This document shows, in pieces, positions 56,084 to 64,000 of a DNA stretch of 64,000 bases. The stretch spans positions 744,001 through 808,000 of the forward strand of contig NZ_CP047946.1 in NCBI RefSeq assembly GCF_014279655.1, read 5' to 3'. The notes below the pieces were generated by a model. It was not told the DNA's origin. It saw only the letters and a list, made by a program, of their open reading frames with translations, and did no database searches. Position 1 is the first letter of the stretch. Every line of letters begins with the position of its first letter. The stretch is from Synechococcus sp. ROS8604 (GTDB lineage: Bacteria; Cyanobacteriota; Cyanobacteriia; PCC-6307; Cyanobiaceae). The position numbers were made by a program, and so were the translations under genes.

Positions 56084-57601
56084 ATGGGCAATGACCGATC
56101 CCTGGTGCTTCTGCAGGGGCTGTTGGGGGGACTGCTTGCAGGGGTTGCCCTCACCCTGTCGGGCCCTTGGTGGATGGTGCCGGCCCTGGCGCTGCTCTGG
56201 GCTGCGTCCCGCAGTTCTCTCGCCTCGGCGATCTGGGGTGGAGTGGCTGTCCTGGTGAGTCACCGCTGGTTGCTGGCGTTACACCCCCTGATGTGGATCG
56301 GTGTTCCCGCTTGGCTCAGCCTGCCGGTGGCGGTTGGGATCTGGTTGGCCTGCGCCCTGCTGGCAGCGCTGCTATTAGCCTGTTGGAGTGCCCTTGTGAA
56401 TCGCCTGCCCTTGCGAGGCAGCTTCACCGATGCCGTGTTGGCCGCGGCTGTGTGGGGATTGGTGGAAGTGGCCCTATCGCAAAGTCCTGTGTTTTGGATC
56501 GGTGTCGGTGGCAGCGTGCTCCCTGCCGACCCCCCGTTGGCTGCCCTGAGTCGTTGGATCGGTGAGGGCGGACTGGCGGCCCTGCAACTGCTGCTCGGCT
56601 GGTGGCTGTGGCGTTTGCTGACGCTGTCCCGGCGTGAGTCGGGTTGGCCGAGACTGCTGTCCGGCGGCTTGCTGAGCCTGTTGGTTCTGCATGGGCTGGG
56701 GGCCTGGCTGCTGCAGAACCCAGTCAGGTTGGGTGCCGAATCCGATCGAGCGGAGTTCAGTGTTGGCCTCTGGCAACCGGCGATTCCCACCCGCGAAAAA
56801 TTTTCTGCGCAACGTCAACGGGAGCTGCCCGGACGGCTACAAATGGCGCTTCAAGAGGCCGATGCCGCTGGTGCGGACTGGCTGATGGCACCTGAGGGCA
56901 CGTTGCCACTTCATGGTTCCCTGATGGCACCGGCCCCGATTCCACTGATGAGTGGAGGGTTTCACTGGTCGCGGGGACGTCAGCACAGCGCCATGGTTTT
57001 GGTGGAGGCTGGCGGCACCACTCCGGTGTCCTCGCTGGATAAGCATCGCTTGGTGCCATTGGGGGAGTGGGTGCCGGCCTGGCCAGGTCTCAGCGGCCTC
57101 TCTGCCATCGGTGGCCTGGAGGCGGGTGAGCCCTCCCGGCTTTGGCGCTGGGGCGGTCCACCCGCTGCTGTGGCCATCTGCTACGAGATCAGCAACGGAG
57201 CAGCCTTGGCTCGCGCCGTGGCTGAGGGGGCGGAGTGGATCCTTGCGGCAGCCAACCTGGACCCCTACCCAATCCTTCTTCAGCAGCAGTATTTGGCTTT
57301 GGCCCAGCTGCGCAGTTTGGAATCGGCCAGACCGCTCTTGTCAACGGTGAATACAGGGCCAACGGCCATGATCCGCGCTGATGGTCAGATGGCAGAACGC
57401 CTGGCCGCGTTTGATCCAGGTCTTTTGCTGGCGCCGTTGCAACCTCGCAAGGGTTTGACGGGATACGTGCGCTGGGGAGAGGCGCCTCTGTGGTTGATGG
57501 TCGGCGTGTCGTCGCTGCTGTTGGTCAGATCGGCGAGTCGATCAGGCCTCCGCCCAGCACGACCTCGCCGTCGTAAAACACCGCCCCTTGACCAGGAGTG
57601 A
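56084..57601 (+). CDS. lnt: Apolipoprotein N-acyltransferase Lnt
   Basis: This 505-residue enzyme has about six N-terminal transmembrane helices (to residue 215) and a periplasmic nitrilase-fold domain. The catalytic triad is visible as Glu in [11 protein letters not shown], Lys in [14 protein letters not shown] and Cys in [11 protein letters not shown]. It adds the third acyl chain to lipoproteins. ATG 56084 ([10 protein letters not shown]) is chosen as start. The last 77 bp overlap the convergent mnmA gene. Confidence 0.92.
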   Translation: MGNDRSLVLLQGLLGGLLAGVALTLSGPWWMVPALALLWAASRSSLASAIWGGVAVLVSHRWLLALHPLMWIGVPAWLSLPVAVGIWLACALLAALLLACWSALVNRLPLRGSFTDAVLAAAVWGLVEVALSQSPVFWIGVGGSVLPADPPLAALSRWIGEGGLAALQLLLGWWLWRLLTLSRRESGWPRLLSGGLLSLLVLHGLGAWLLQNPVRLGAESDRAEFSVGLWQPAIPTREKFSAQRQRELPGRLQMALQEADAAGADWLMAPEGTLPLHGSLMAPAPIPLMSGGFHWSRGRQHSAMVLVEAGGTTPVSSLDKHRLVPLGEWVPAWPGLSGLSAIGGLEAGEPSRLWRWGGPPAAVAICYEISNGAALARAVAEGAEWILAAANLDPYPILLQQQYLALAQLRSLESARPLLSTVNTGPTAMIRADGQMAERLAAFDPGLLLAPLQPRKGLTGYVRWGEAPLWLMVGVSSLLLVRSASRSGLRPARPRRRKTPPLDQE

Positions 57602-58700
57602 TCGAAAACTGTGGCTCTTGAAAGCTGAGCTTGCAGCGATGAGGGCGCTCTCCGGCCCGATCGGCGGCATTGGCTTCGATGCAGGTGAGATAGGCCGCCA
57701 CGGGTTCGCTGCGGTAACGCACTTGCACCTCCACCTCCATGGCTGAACCGAGCGGGGGCGGGGCGATCGAGACCCAATTCACAGCGCCAACCTCGCAGCC
57801 AGTACGACCGGCTTCTGCCCTTGTGGCGACGACAACCTGGTTCATGGCGGCATCGAGCTTCACCACGTGGAGCGGCTCACTCCAGGCAATGCCTAATCCT
57901 TTGCGCTGGCCGATGGTGAAGTGTTCGATGCCGTCGTGCTGTCCAACCACCGTTCCGTCTTGCAGCACGATTTCACCGTCCCTTGGGGGAAGGTAGGCAT
58001 CGAGGAAAGCGCGCATGGAGCCGTGGTGATCGGCCAGGCAGAGGTCCTGACTTTCTGGCTTGTCTGCCGTGCGTAATCCGTGGCGGGCAGCCTCAAGACG
58101 GGTGTCGGCCTTGGTGAGTTCGCCGAGTGGGAAGACCACGCGCGCCAAAACGTCCTGGGGGAGGTCATAGAGGAAGTAACTCTGGTCTTTGCGGCTGTCC
58201 ATGCCTCGCAGCAGCTTCCAGCGACCGTCGTCTCCGTCCAGACGGATGCGGGCGTAATGGCCAGTGGCGATCCTGGGGAGATGGCGTTCCCGTTCGGCCC
58301 AGGCGAGCATCGGCCCGAATTTTACCGACCGGTTGCACTTGGAGCAGGGGAGGGGTGTGATGCCAGCCCGGTAGCCATCCACCAAGCCTTGAACGATTTC
58401 ACGAACGAACGTATCTCTTGAATCCACCACGTGGTGGGGCACGCCGAGCTGTTCACAGATTCCGGCAGCATCCACCAAGCCTTCGGCGCAACACGCTCCT
58501 TTCCCACTCATCAGCCAGAGCGTGAGGCCCTCCACCTCCCAGCCGGCCTCCACCATCAGGGCTGCGGTGAGGGAGCTGTCTACACCACCCGAAAGGCCGA
58601 CGGCCACACGATGCTCACCGGGCCATTGGCGCAATCGCTCTAGGGCCTCGGCACCGGCTGGGGTTGCTGTGAGGGTGGTCATCTTGGCCTCGGCCGACAT
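57525..58700 (-). CDS. mnmA: tRNA-specific 2-thiouridylase MnmA
   Basis: This 391-residue enzyme thiolates U34 of tRNA-Lys, -Glu and -Gln. The PP-loop [16 protein letters not shown], the catalytic cysteine region [15 protein letters not shown] and the second cysteine [11 protein letters not shown] are present, along with [12 protein letters not shown]. An alternative ATG is at 58682. The 3' end overlaps lnt on the other strand. Confidence 0.95.
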   Translation of the reverse strand: MSAEAKMTTLTATPAGAEALERLRQWPGEHRVAVGLSGGVDSSLTAALMVEAGWEVEGLTLWLMSGKGACCAEGLVDAAGICEQLGVPHHVVDSRDTFVREIVQGLVDGYRAGITPLPCSKCNRSVKFGPMLAWAERERHLPRIATGHYARIRLDGDDGRWKLLRGMDSRKDQSYFLYDLPQDVLARVVFPLGELTKADTRLEAARHGLRTADKPESQDLCLADHHGSMRAFLDAYLPPRDGEIVLQDGTVVGQHDGIEHFTIGQRKGLGIAWSEPLHVVKLDAAMNQVVVATRAEAGRTGCEVGAVNWVSIAPPPLGSAMEVEVQVRYRSEPVAAYLTCIEANAADRAGERPHRCKLSFQEPQFSITPGQGAVFYDGEVVLGGGLIDSPI

Positions 58701-58750
58701 GGGCGGGCATCGCTGTCTGACTCCATAGTGAGGGCCCGGGTGTTTTTGGC

Positions 58751-60304
58751 TTGGTCTGGCCTCCCCTAGATGCGGAGCACTGGCTTGTCAGTGCCGAACA
58801 AATGCTGGCCTTGGAGCAGGAATGGCTGGGCAGTGGTTTGCCCGTTGCTGCCTTGATGGAGGCCGTCGGTCAGGCGATGGCTGATTGGTGTCTTCAGAGG
58901 CGGAAGCGTCTGGACCAGGGCGTGTTGGTGTTGGTGGGACCCGGCCACAACGGTGGTGATGGGTTGGTCGTAGCAAGACGTCTGATGCATGCCGGAGTGG
59001 AGGTGAGGCTGTGGGCCCCTCTGCCGATTCGGCAAGCGCTCACCCAAGAGCATTGGCGTCATCTCGAGTGGCTTGGGGCAACGGTTCTAGAGACGGATCC
59101 GGATCCGGAGGATTCCGCTCTCTGGGTGGAAGCTCTGTTTGGGTTGGGACCACATCGGCCTCTTCCTGAAGGCTTGGCGTTGTTGCTCGGCGAACGCGAG
59201 CGTGTTCAGCCCCTTCGGCTTATCAGTCTGGATGTGCCTGCAGGGATGCATTCCAATCACGGACGGATGCAGGCCGGAGGTGGGGCGGTGGCTTCCGACA
59301 CGTTGTGCGTGGGTCTGGTGAAACGCGGGTTGGTACAGGACGCAGCCCTCGCCAACGTGGGTTGTTTGCATCGCTTGGATCCTGGCGTTCCTCACCAGTT
59401 GATCGATTCACTGGCGGGACCTGTTGTCTTGCGGGTGATGGCAAAGGATCTAGCGACCTTGCCGGTTCCTAAAGACCCGCCAACGGCAATGAAATATCAG
59501 CGTGGCCGCGTCATGCTGCTCGCCGGCAGCGAGCGCTATCGCGGTGCAGCACTCCTGGCCGCACAAGGGGCCATGGCAAGTGGTGTGGGAAGCCTGAAAG
59601 CCGCGTTGCCAGAGGCCGTAGCCGAGCGCATCTGGCAATGGATTCCCGAGTTGGTGCTGTCGGCTGGGTTGCCAGCGACCGCATCGGGAGGATTGGCTTG
59701 GGGACCATGGCTGGCTCAGGCAGACCTGTCCCGTTTGGATGCGCTGTTGCTGGGGCCTGGGATTGGAGGGCTCAGCGCGCCGTGGGAGGCCTGGGCAGAG
59801 CCCTTGCTGTCCTTCGAAGGACTGCTTGTGCTGGATGCCGATGGGCTCAACGCCTTGTCCGCTTCAAATAAAGGCTGGCGCTGGCTTTGCCAGCGTGCGT
59901 TTCCAACCTGGATCACCCCGCATCAGAGTGAATTTGAAAGGCTGTTTCCTGATTTCAGTGGGCGGGAACCGCTGGAGAGCGCCCAAGGGGCTGCAGCAGA
60001 GAGCGGAGCCGTTGTGTTGCTCAAGGGTGCTCATTCGGTCATTGCCGATCCGAAGGGTGTGGTGCATCAACTCGTTGATACATCGGTGCAGGTGGCTCGT
60101 ACGGGCTTGGGAGACCTGTTGGCTGGATTTGTTCTTGGCTGGGGGGCTCGCTCTCGGGCTTGTGGAGAGCAGCCGCGGGGACAAGCTCTTGCCGCCGCGG
60201 CTTTGCTGCATGCCGAGGCGTCACGAACCACTGAAAATGCCAGTGATGCCAGTGAGATTGCGAAAACCCTTGCTGCGCTCACCCGGCGGATTTGCGGGAA
60301 TTAA
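58751..60304 (+). CDS. nnr: Bifunctional NAD(P)H-hydrate repair enzyme
   Basis: This 517-residue fusion repairs damaged nicotinamide cofactors. The N-terminal epimerase domain (YjeF_N, about 1-215) has [21 protein letters not shown]; the C-terminal dehydratase domain (about 230-517) has [32 protein letters not shown] and [17 protein letters not shown]. The start is TTG 58751; the frame allows no clear ATG before the conserved part. Divergent from mnmA. Confidence 0.92.
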   Translation: MVWPPLDAEHWLVSAEQMLALEQEWLGSGLPVAALMEAVGQAMADWCLQRRKRLDQGVLVLVGPGHNGGDGLVVARRLMHAGVEVRLWAPLPIRQALTQEHWRHLEWLGATVLETDPDPEDSALWVEALFGLGPHRPLPEGLALLLGERERVQPLRLISLDVPAGMHSNHGRMQAGGGAVASDTLCVGLVKRGLVQDAALANVGCLHRLDPGVPHQLIDSLAGPVVLRVMAKDLATLPVPKDPPTAMKYQRGRVMLLAGSERYRGAALLAAQGAMASGVGSLKAALPEAVAERIWQWIPELVLSAGLPATASGGLAWGPWLAQADLSRLDALLLGPGIGGLSAPWEAWAEPLLSFEGLLVLDADGLNALSASNKGWRWLCQRAFPTWITPHQSEFERLFPDFSGREPLESAQGAAAESGAVVLLKGAHSVIADPKGVVHQLVDTSVQVARTGLGDLLAGFVLGWGARSRACGEQPRGQALAAAALLHAEASRTTENASDASEIAKTLAALTRRICGN

Positions 60305-60456
60305 TGATTAAAAAATTGATCGAGTTTTAAAATGCACACAATTCAAAACGCGCAAATGTGTCGTTTTCCTTTCACGAATCTGAAGGGTTGCTGAAAACAT
60401 TTGGCTTTATCGTTTTTTCATAGGAAAGTCTCACCACGCCCAAGAAACGAGTTGCC

Positions 60457-61398
60457 ATGGTTTCCTCAACAGCTCGGACCTCCGAGACCCAGAGACGCAG
60501 AAACAGTGATCCCATTAGTTGGTACTTGGCGACAATTGGCCGAATACCTCTGCTAACGGCGGCTGAAGAAATCGAGCTTGGCAATCAGGTCCAGAAGTTC
60601 ATGGAGCTGACCCAGGATGGATCTGTCTCTCCCGACAGCGAAGAGTTCAGCTCTAAAGACCGCCGCATGATCCGCGTTGGCCAGCGTGCTAAGCAGCGGA
60701 TGATGAAGGCCAATCTTCGTCTTGTCGTGAGTGTCGCCAAGAAATATCAAGGCAAAGGCCTTGAGCTTCTCGATCTCATTCAAGAGGGCTCTCTTGGCTT
60801 GGAACGGGCGGTTGAAAAGTTTGATCCAACCCGTGGATACAAGTTTTCGACTTACGCCTTTTGGTGGATCCGTCAGAGCATGACTCGGGCGATTGCTTGT
60901 CAGTCACGCACCATTCGCCTGCCGGTGCACTTGAGCGAGCGTCTCACCACCATCCGCAAGGTGAGTTTGGATCTTGCTCACAAGCTTGGAGCGATGCCGA
61001 GCCGCCTCGAGATTTCAGAAGCCTTGGATATGCCTGTTGAGGAGCTCGACTCCCTGCTGCGCCAGGCTCTCACCACCAGCAGTCTTGATGCTCCTGTGAA
61101 TGGAGAAGATGGTCGCAGTTTCCTTGGTGATTTAATTGCCGACTCTTCTGCGGAAGAGCCTCTCGACAAGGTTGAACAGCGCATTCACCATGAACAACTT
61201 GGCCGCTGGTTGAGTCATCTCAGTGAGCAGGAGCAACATGTACTCACCTTGCGGTTTGGTTTAAACGGCAACGAGCGTCACACCTTGGCTCAAATCGGCC
61301 GTTTGCTGGATGTTTCTCGTGAACGCGTCCGTCAGGTGGAATTGAAGTCCCTGCGCAAGCTGCGCAATCTCACCCGTCGGATGTCCCCTACCTTTTGA
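60457..61398 (+). CDS. Group 2 sigma-70 factor
   Basis: This 313-residue sigma factor has region 1.2 (DPISWYLATIGRIPLLTAAEEIELGNQVQ), region 2 with core- and -10-binding helices (NLRLVVSVAKKYQGKGLELLDLIQEGSLGLERAVEKFDPTRGYKFSTYAFWWIRQSMTRAI), region 3, and region 4 with its helix-turn-helix (TLAQIGRLLDVSRERVRQVELKSLRKLR). It lacks the long N-terminus of the primary sigma, so it is a nonessential group 2 type; cyanobacteria have several. The 150-bp AT-rich upstream region holds its promoter but I could not fix it. Confidence 0.94.
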   Translation: MVSSTARTSETQRRRNSDPISWYLATIGRIPLLTAAEEIELGNQVQKFMELTQDGSVSPDSEEFSSKDRRMIRVGQRAKQRMMKANLRLVVSVAKKYQGKGLELLDLIQEGSLGLERAVEKFDPTRGYKFSTYAFWWIRQSMTRAIACQSRTIRLPVHLSERLTTIRKVSLDLAHKLGAMPSRLEISEALDMPVEELDSLLRQALTTSSLDAPVNGEDGRSFLGDLIADSSAEEPLDKVEQRIHHEQLGRWLSHLSEQEQHVLTLRFGLNGNERHTLAQIGRLLDVSRERVRQVELKSLRKLRNLTRRMSPTF

Positions 61399-61517
61399 TT
61401 GTTGGATTGATTTGTTGATGAGTATGCGGCTGCGTTAAACCCATTTCGTTAAAGAACCACTTTTTTTTCTGACCAGGTTTCAGAGCAGCCCGCTATCGCC
61501 CTATTGAAGCCGATGGT

Positions 61518-61883
61518 TTGAGAGCAGAGGGGTTCTGGAGGGTGGATTTTGAGAGAGTTTCTTGGCTATTTATTCAGGCATCAGCACGTGCGGGAGCTTT
61601 TCTGGATCCATCCCATAAGGGAATAATCTTTCAGACATTCTTGACTCGTATCTCTAAGAAGCATTTGAACGAACCCAATCAGCCCAGAAAGCCCAGAGCG
61701 CTCACTTATACGGAGATGATGAACGGTGGCCAGCAACAAATGGATGATGTCACCCATCAGCAAGAGCTGAACCTGGAGCGCCGAAAGGATGTATTTGAGC
61801 GCTCTGTCGAGCATCTGGAGCAGTCCCTCAAGACTGAGATTGATCTAGAAGTTGATCGAATTGGTGGTGATACTGGGATCTGA
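61518..61883 (+). CDS. Hypothetical protein
   Basis: Frame of up to 121 residues. The C-terminal half (LTYTEMMNGGQQQMDDVTHQQELNLERRKDVFERSVEHLEQSLKTEIDLEVDRIGG) is a charged helix and looks genuinely coding; the first 60 residues are less convincing, and the true start may be ATG 61714 or 61717. It is coupled to the next gene through a TGATG junction. No family recognised. Confidence 0.5.
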   Translation: MRAEGFWRVDFERVSWLFIQASARAGAFLDPSHKGIIFQTFLTRISKKHLNEPNQPRKPRALTYTEMMNGGQQQMDDVTHQQELNLERRKDVFERSVEHLEQSLKTEIDLEVDRIGGDTGI

Positions 61884-62365
61884 TGAGTGCTCTTGCGTGC
61901 CTTATCTTGTCGGCAGCTCTTGCGTATCTGATTGCTCAATTTAGGCAGCGACGTTCTCCCAGAGAGGCGACCAGGGCATGGCGTGACGCGTCAGAGCTTG
62001 TCTTTGACAGGAACCTGAGATTTTGGGTCAAAGAGGAGTTTGAAACGGGCGATGCCCCCAAGGATTTTGCTAACTATGTTGAATCAAAGAATGCTCTTGT
62101 TAGCTACATGGCTTCCAATTTGTTGATGCTTGCCGACAGGCGTTTGGAGATTGATCCTTCCACGAGTGATGCTGAGACGTTCGTCCGCCAGCATTGTGAT
62201 CTTGATGACGACGTCATCGAATCCATGTGGATTACCAGGCTGAGCGAAGGGAGGCAGTTCAGTCATGAGAGATCAACTCCCCTGTCGCATCTGCTCTGCA
62301 CTGGTCCCGCTCCCCCCAAGGTTCAGGCGGGTCAAAACGGCTGTCTGCCCAAGCTGTGCCCATGA
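61883..62365 (+). CDS. Membrane-anchored hypothetical protein
   Basis: This 160-residue frame starts at ATG 61883 with a transmembrane helix (LACLILSAALAYLIAQF) and a cytoplasmic helical domain (ASELVFDRNLRFWVKEEFETGDAPKDFANYVESKNALVSYMASNLLMLADRRLEID...). The final 33 residues look unlike protein and coincide with another convincing frame (62265-62429), so the gene may end earlier in other strains or contain a frameshift. No family recognised. Confidence 0.6.
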   Translation: MSALACLILSAALAYLIAQFRQRRSPREATRAWRDASELVFDRNLRFWVKEEFETGDAPKDFANYVESKNALVSYMASNLLMLADRRLEIDPSTSDAETFVRQHCDLDDDVIESMWITRLSEGRQFSHERSTPLSHLLCTGPAPPKVQAGQNGCLPKLCP

Positions 62366-62429
62366 AGGTCTTGATAAAATGGTGACCATCAGGCTCTTCA
62401 AAGAGCAGATCACTGCCTCTTTTGGCTGA
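62265..62429 (+). CDS. Small zinc-ribbon protein
   Basis: This 54-residue frame (MRDQLPCRICSALVPLPPRF...) has two CxxC knuckles, C7-x2-C10 and C28-x2-C31 (CPSCAH), spaced as in a zinc ribbon. It overlaps the end of the 61883 gene by 101 bp in another frame. The paired cysteines make a chance frame unlikely, but an overlap this long is unusual, so either the upstream gene is frameshifted or both are genuinely overlapping. Confidence 0.5.
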   Translation: MRDQLPCRICSALVPLPPRFRRVKTAVCPSCAHEGLDKMVTIRLFKEQITASFG

Positions 62430-63123
62430 TCGATGCATCGTTCTCAATCAGTTGTCAAAGACAATTTCTGTCTGCATTCTTTCAGCTTTTACGGTTACAA
62501 AAGTCTTTTCCATATCTGATTTGTTTTGAGGCAATTAGTATTGATCGGGTCCACAAGCCTTTTGCATTGTGCCTAGAAGGTATTGGGATGGTTTAACGCG
62601 ATTGATTGATTTTTTATTATGTTTGCTTCAGGAGTTGCGTGCCTGAATGGGAGCCTTCTTCTTAGGCAAGTCACCATGCGGAATAACAGCCCGCCTTGAT
62701 GAAAATCGCTGCAATGCCCCTCTGCTACTGAGAACGAAGTGGCAGTACCGCTTGTTTATCACCACCTCTATTCGGCGCCGCTACCCAGTAGCCATCGCTT
62801 CCCGATGGGGTGATGGTATACAAGTCTAGTAATAGCAATGGTTCTCAAGGTGTGTTGTGATCCAGAATCACAACGCAGTTCACAACGCAGGGGGGACAGC
62901 CTTTAAGTAAGACGAACATCAAACAATGGATGCCAACGTGCTTTAAGACAACTCTAGAAGTAGTAAGTCCTAGTCTTGACAAAGATTATTCGTCATATCA
63001 ACCAGAACGGCTTTAGGGCACGACCCCCCTCTTCTTGTTGGAGAGACAGAGGGGTATGGGGGGATGACGTGTCCTTGTACTAACGAATAGGGGCTCAGAA
63101 ATTTATGTTGAATATCTAAGAGT
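62430..63123. other. Long gap with one large hairpin
   Basis: About 690 AT-rich bases without a gene I can support. One minus-strand frame near 62740-62835 (fragment DLYTITPSGSDGYWVAAPN) looks protein-like but is short and lacks a proper start. A direct repeat CACAACGCAG occurs at 62870 and 62881. A large imperfect hairpin spans 63017-63074 (GGCACG and CCCCCC pairing with GGGGGG and CGTGTCC), possibly a structured RNA or terminator. Confidence 0.4.
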
Positions 63124-63324
63124 CTAATTCTTGTAGAGCTCACAGTGATCTTGGACTCTTTTGAATTGCCACTGAGCATCGTCAGATTTCAACTCCACTC
63201 CTAAATACTTTGCTGCTTCCTCAGTAGTAAGTTGACGGGCAGCATGCATGGCACATGTCTCTTCCTTTGACGTATATGAGACCAGCAGAAGTAGAGCAGG
63301 TAGCAGAGGTAACGTCTTTTTTGT
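63124..63324 (-). pseudogene. Small exported protein gene apparently missing its start codon
   Basis: The minus-strand frame encodes KKTLPLLPALLLLVSY, a good signal-peptide core, then CAMHAARQLTTEEAAKYLGVELKSDDAQWQFKRVQDHCELYKN and a stop, with two cysteines. The codon before KKT, where ATG is expected, is ACA, and the frame is closed upstream by an amber stop (63355-63357). No ATG, GTG or TTG lies ahead of the hydrophobic core. It is either a recent pseudogene or uses an odd start. Confidence 0.5.
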
Positions 63325-63422
63325 TTCTGTCTCTAGAAGAGCCTGTGAGGCCGTCTAAACAATCAACGGTAATCTACTACTGATCATTTAAAACAACCCC
63401 TTTGTAGGCCCTAATCTGAGAA

Positions 63423-63629
63423 TCACATGCCGAAAAGGCTTGCACTGACTACATCGATTTGACCGAACTTACCAGGTTCAAAGCCTACTTGGTACTGACC
63501 AATGTTCCTTTCCCATTCCCTGCGTTCTTTAGCTGTTAGATCTCTACCAGGATTGGCAAGGAAGACCATCCGTGGGTCTTTTCTCCAGCCATCAATGATC
63601 TGCTTGTCTTTCTTTCTTTGTAGTGTCAT
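63423..63629 (-). CDS. Small basic hypothetical protein
   Basis: This 68-residue protein (MTLQRKKDKQIIDGWRKDPRMVFL...) is basic, with a helix LTAKERREWERNIGQY and a C-terminal segment (FGQIDVVSASLFGM). AT-rich codon use resembles the mobile element at 12-22 kb more than core genes. A 17-codon frame just upstream overlaps its ATG. No family recognised. Confidence 0.5.
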   Translation of the reverse strand: MTLQRKKDKQIIDGWRKDPRMVFLANPGRDLTAKERREWERNIGQYQVGFEPGKFGQIDVVSASLFGM

Positions 63630-63795
63630 TTAAGTTCTAAAGTTTTAACTAATTTCTTGTTTACCCGTTTGGCAGCCATTACGCTTCAAGCATCGAATTG
63701 ATGCAACGGCACAGGTACTAATGAATGATTTCCAAGGGAGCCTCTTAATGGCTATCTCTTTTCTTTTCCGATGATTGACTGGTTCATATTGCTAT

Positions 63796-64000
63796 TTAGA
63801 TCACTGGTGTGTACCGAGACTCATGAGCAAGGTCAGCAATCAATCTGAGGGTTTCTTCCGTTGAATTCAATAATCTTCGTGCTTCTGTATCGGCTCTAAT
63901 AGCTGACCAGTCAATGGCCTTAGCCAAACCAGTGAACTGCTCAACTAGTTCCGCGTTGCTGATCTCACCACTTGCAAGTGTTGGCTGTAGTTGGATCTGC
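63796..64000 (-). CDS. Partial hypothetical protein, 5' end beyond window
   Basis: An open minus-strand frame enters from the right edge and ends at the stop complementary to 63796-63798. The visible 67 residues (QIQLQPTLASGEISNAELVEQF...) form a soluble, acidic, helical C-terminus (DTEARRLLNSTEETLRLIADLAHESRYTPVI). It is on the same strand as the other small genes of this right-hand region. No family can be assigned from this part. Confidence 0.55.
   Translation of the reverse strand, partial: QIQLQPTLASGEISNAELVEQFTGLAKAIDWSAIRADTEARRLLNSTEETLRLIADLAHESRYTPVI

Noticed and set aside
62647-62829. 60-residue plus-strand frame in the right-hand gap
   Set aside because: No recognisable features; an opposite-strand fragment there looks at least as protein-like, and neither is supported.
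63199-63797. Further CTAAATA motifs at the right edge (63199 on plus; 63791-63797 on minus)
   Set aside because: The first lies inside the coding part of the decayed gene and the second overlaps a stop codon, and neither sits at the right distance before a convincing gene.

Overview
The window reads as a marine picocyanobacterium of the Synechococcus type. It encodes chlorophyll synthase (ChlG), the cytochrome b6f small subunit PetP, phylloquinone methyltransferase, a nickel superoxide dismutase with its maturation protease, the ClpR/ClpP3 pair, a group 2 sigma factor, and small families largely confined to marine picocyanobacteria (DUF1651, DUF4359, Nif11-like). Most of it is compact, GC-rich core genome. 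Convergent genes often overlap, and start codons overlap the preceding stop within operons. No rRNA, CRISPR array or insertion sequence was recognised.

Layout. 1-12.2 kb is core: an alkyltransferase-like protein, RsmB, the petP-chlG-PBP operon, hisF-menG, glyQ and comEC, ending in tRNA-Ser(CGA). 12.26-22.65 kb is an AT-rich integrated element lodged in the 3' end of that tRNA and bounded by a 16-bp direct repeat. It carries a P4-type tyrosine integrase beside an array of 11-bp repeats, an AlpA-like regulator, a protein with HUH-endonuclease-like motifs, several very small proteins, a Nif11-like peptide, a serine recombinase, and a 1036-residue fusion of nuclease-like, SF2 helicase and six helicase-associated domains that looks like anti-phage cargo. 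22.9-26.8 kb is core (sugar transferase, cbiB, ilvC). 26.8-29.5 kb is one AT-rich 905-residue gene joining DUF1254, DUF1214 and DUF4114. 29.6-62.4 kb is core: clpP3-clpR, a PIN/TRAM protein, hemW, panB, SRP RNA, ftsZ-ftsQ-ddl, miaB, a DgcA/DgcN-like pair, a cytosine-deaminase-like amidohydrolase, folC-argD, murA, lpd-trpC, a nickel/SOD cluster, lnt, mnmA, nnr, a sigma factor and three tRNAs. From 62.4 kb to the end the sequence is sparse and AT-rich, with small or decayed genes, and may be the edge of another accessory region.

The most interesting part is the tRNA-Ser element. The same 11-bp repeat occurs at both ends, with the same 12-bp period in the closest pairs, as expected for integrase arm sites. 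Two paralogous 60-residue proteins each lie exactly 23 nt downstream of CTAAATAGAT, although the bases between motif and start have diverged. From memory, CTAAATA resembles the late-promoter motif of T4-like cyanophages. This suggests, without proving it, that an infecting phage could switch on these genes, as would suit a phage satellite or a phage-responsive defence element. All function calls come from reading motifs by eye; no database search was run.
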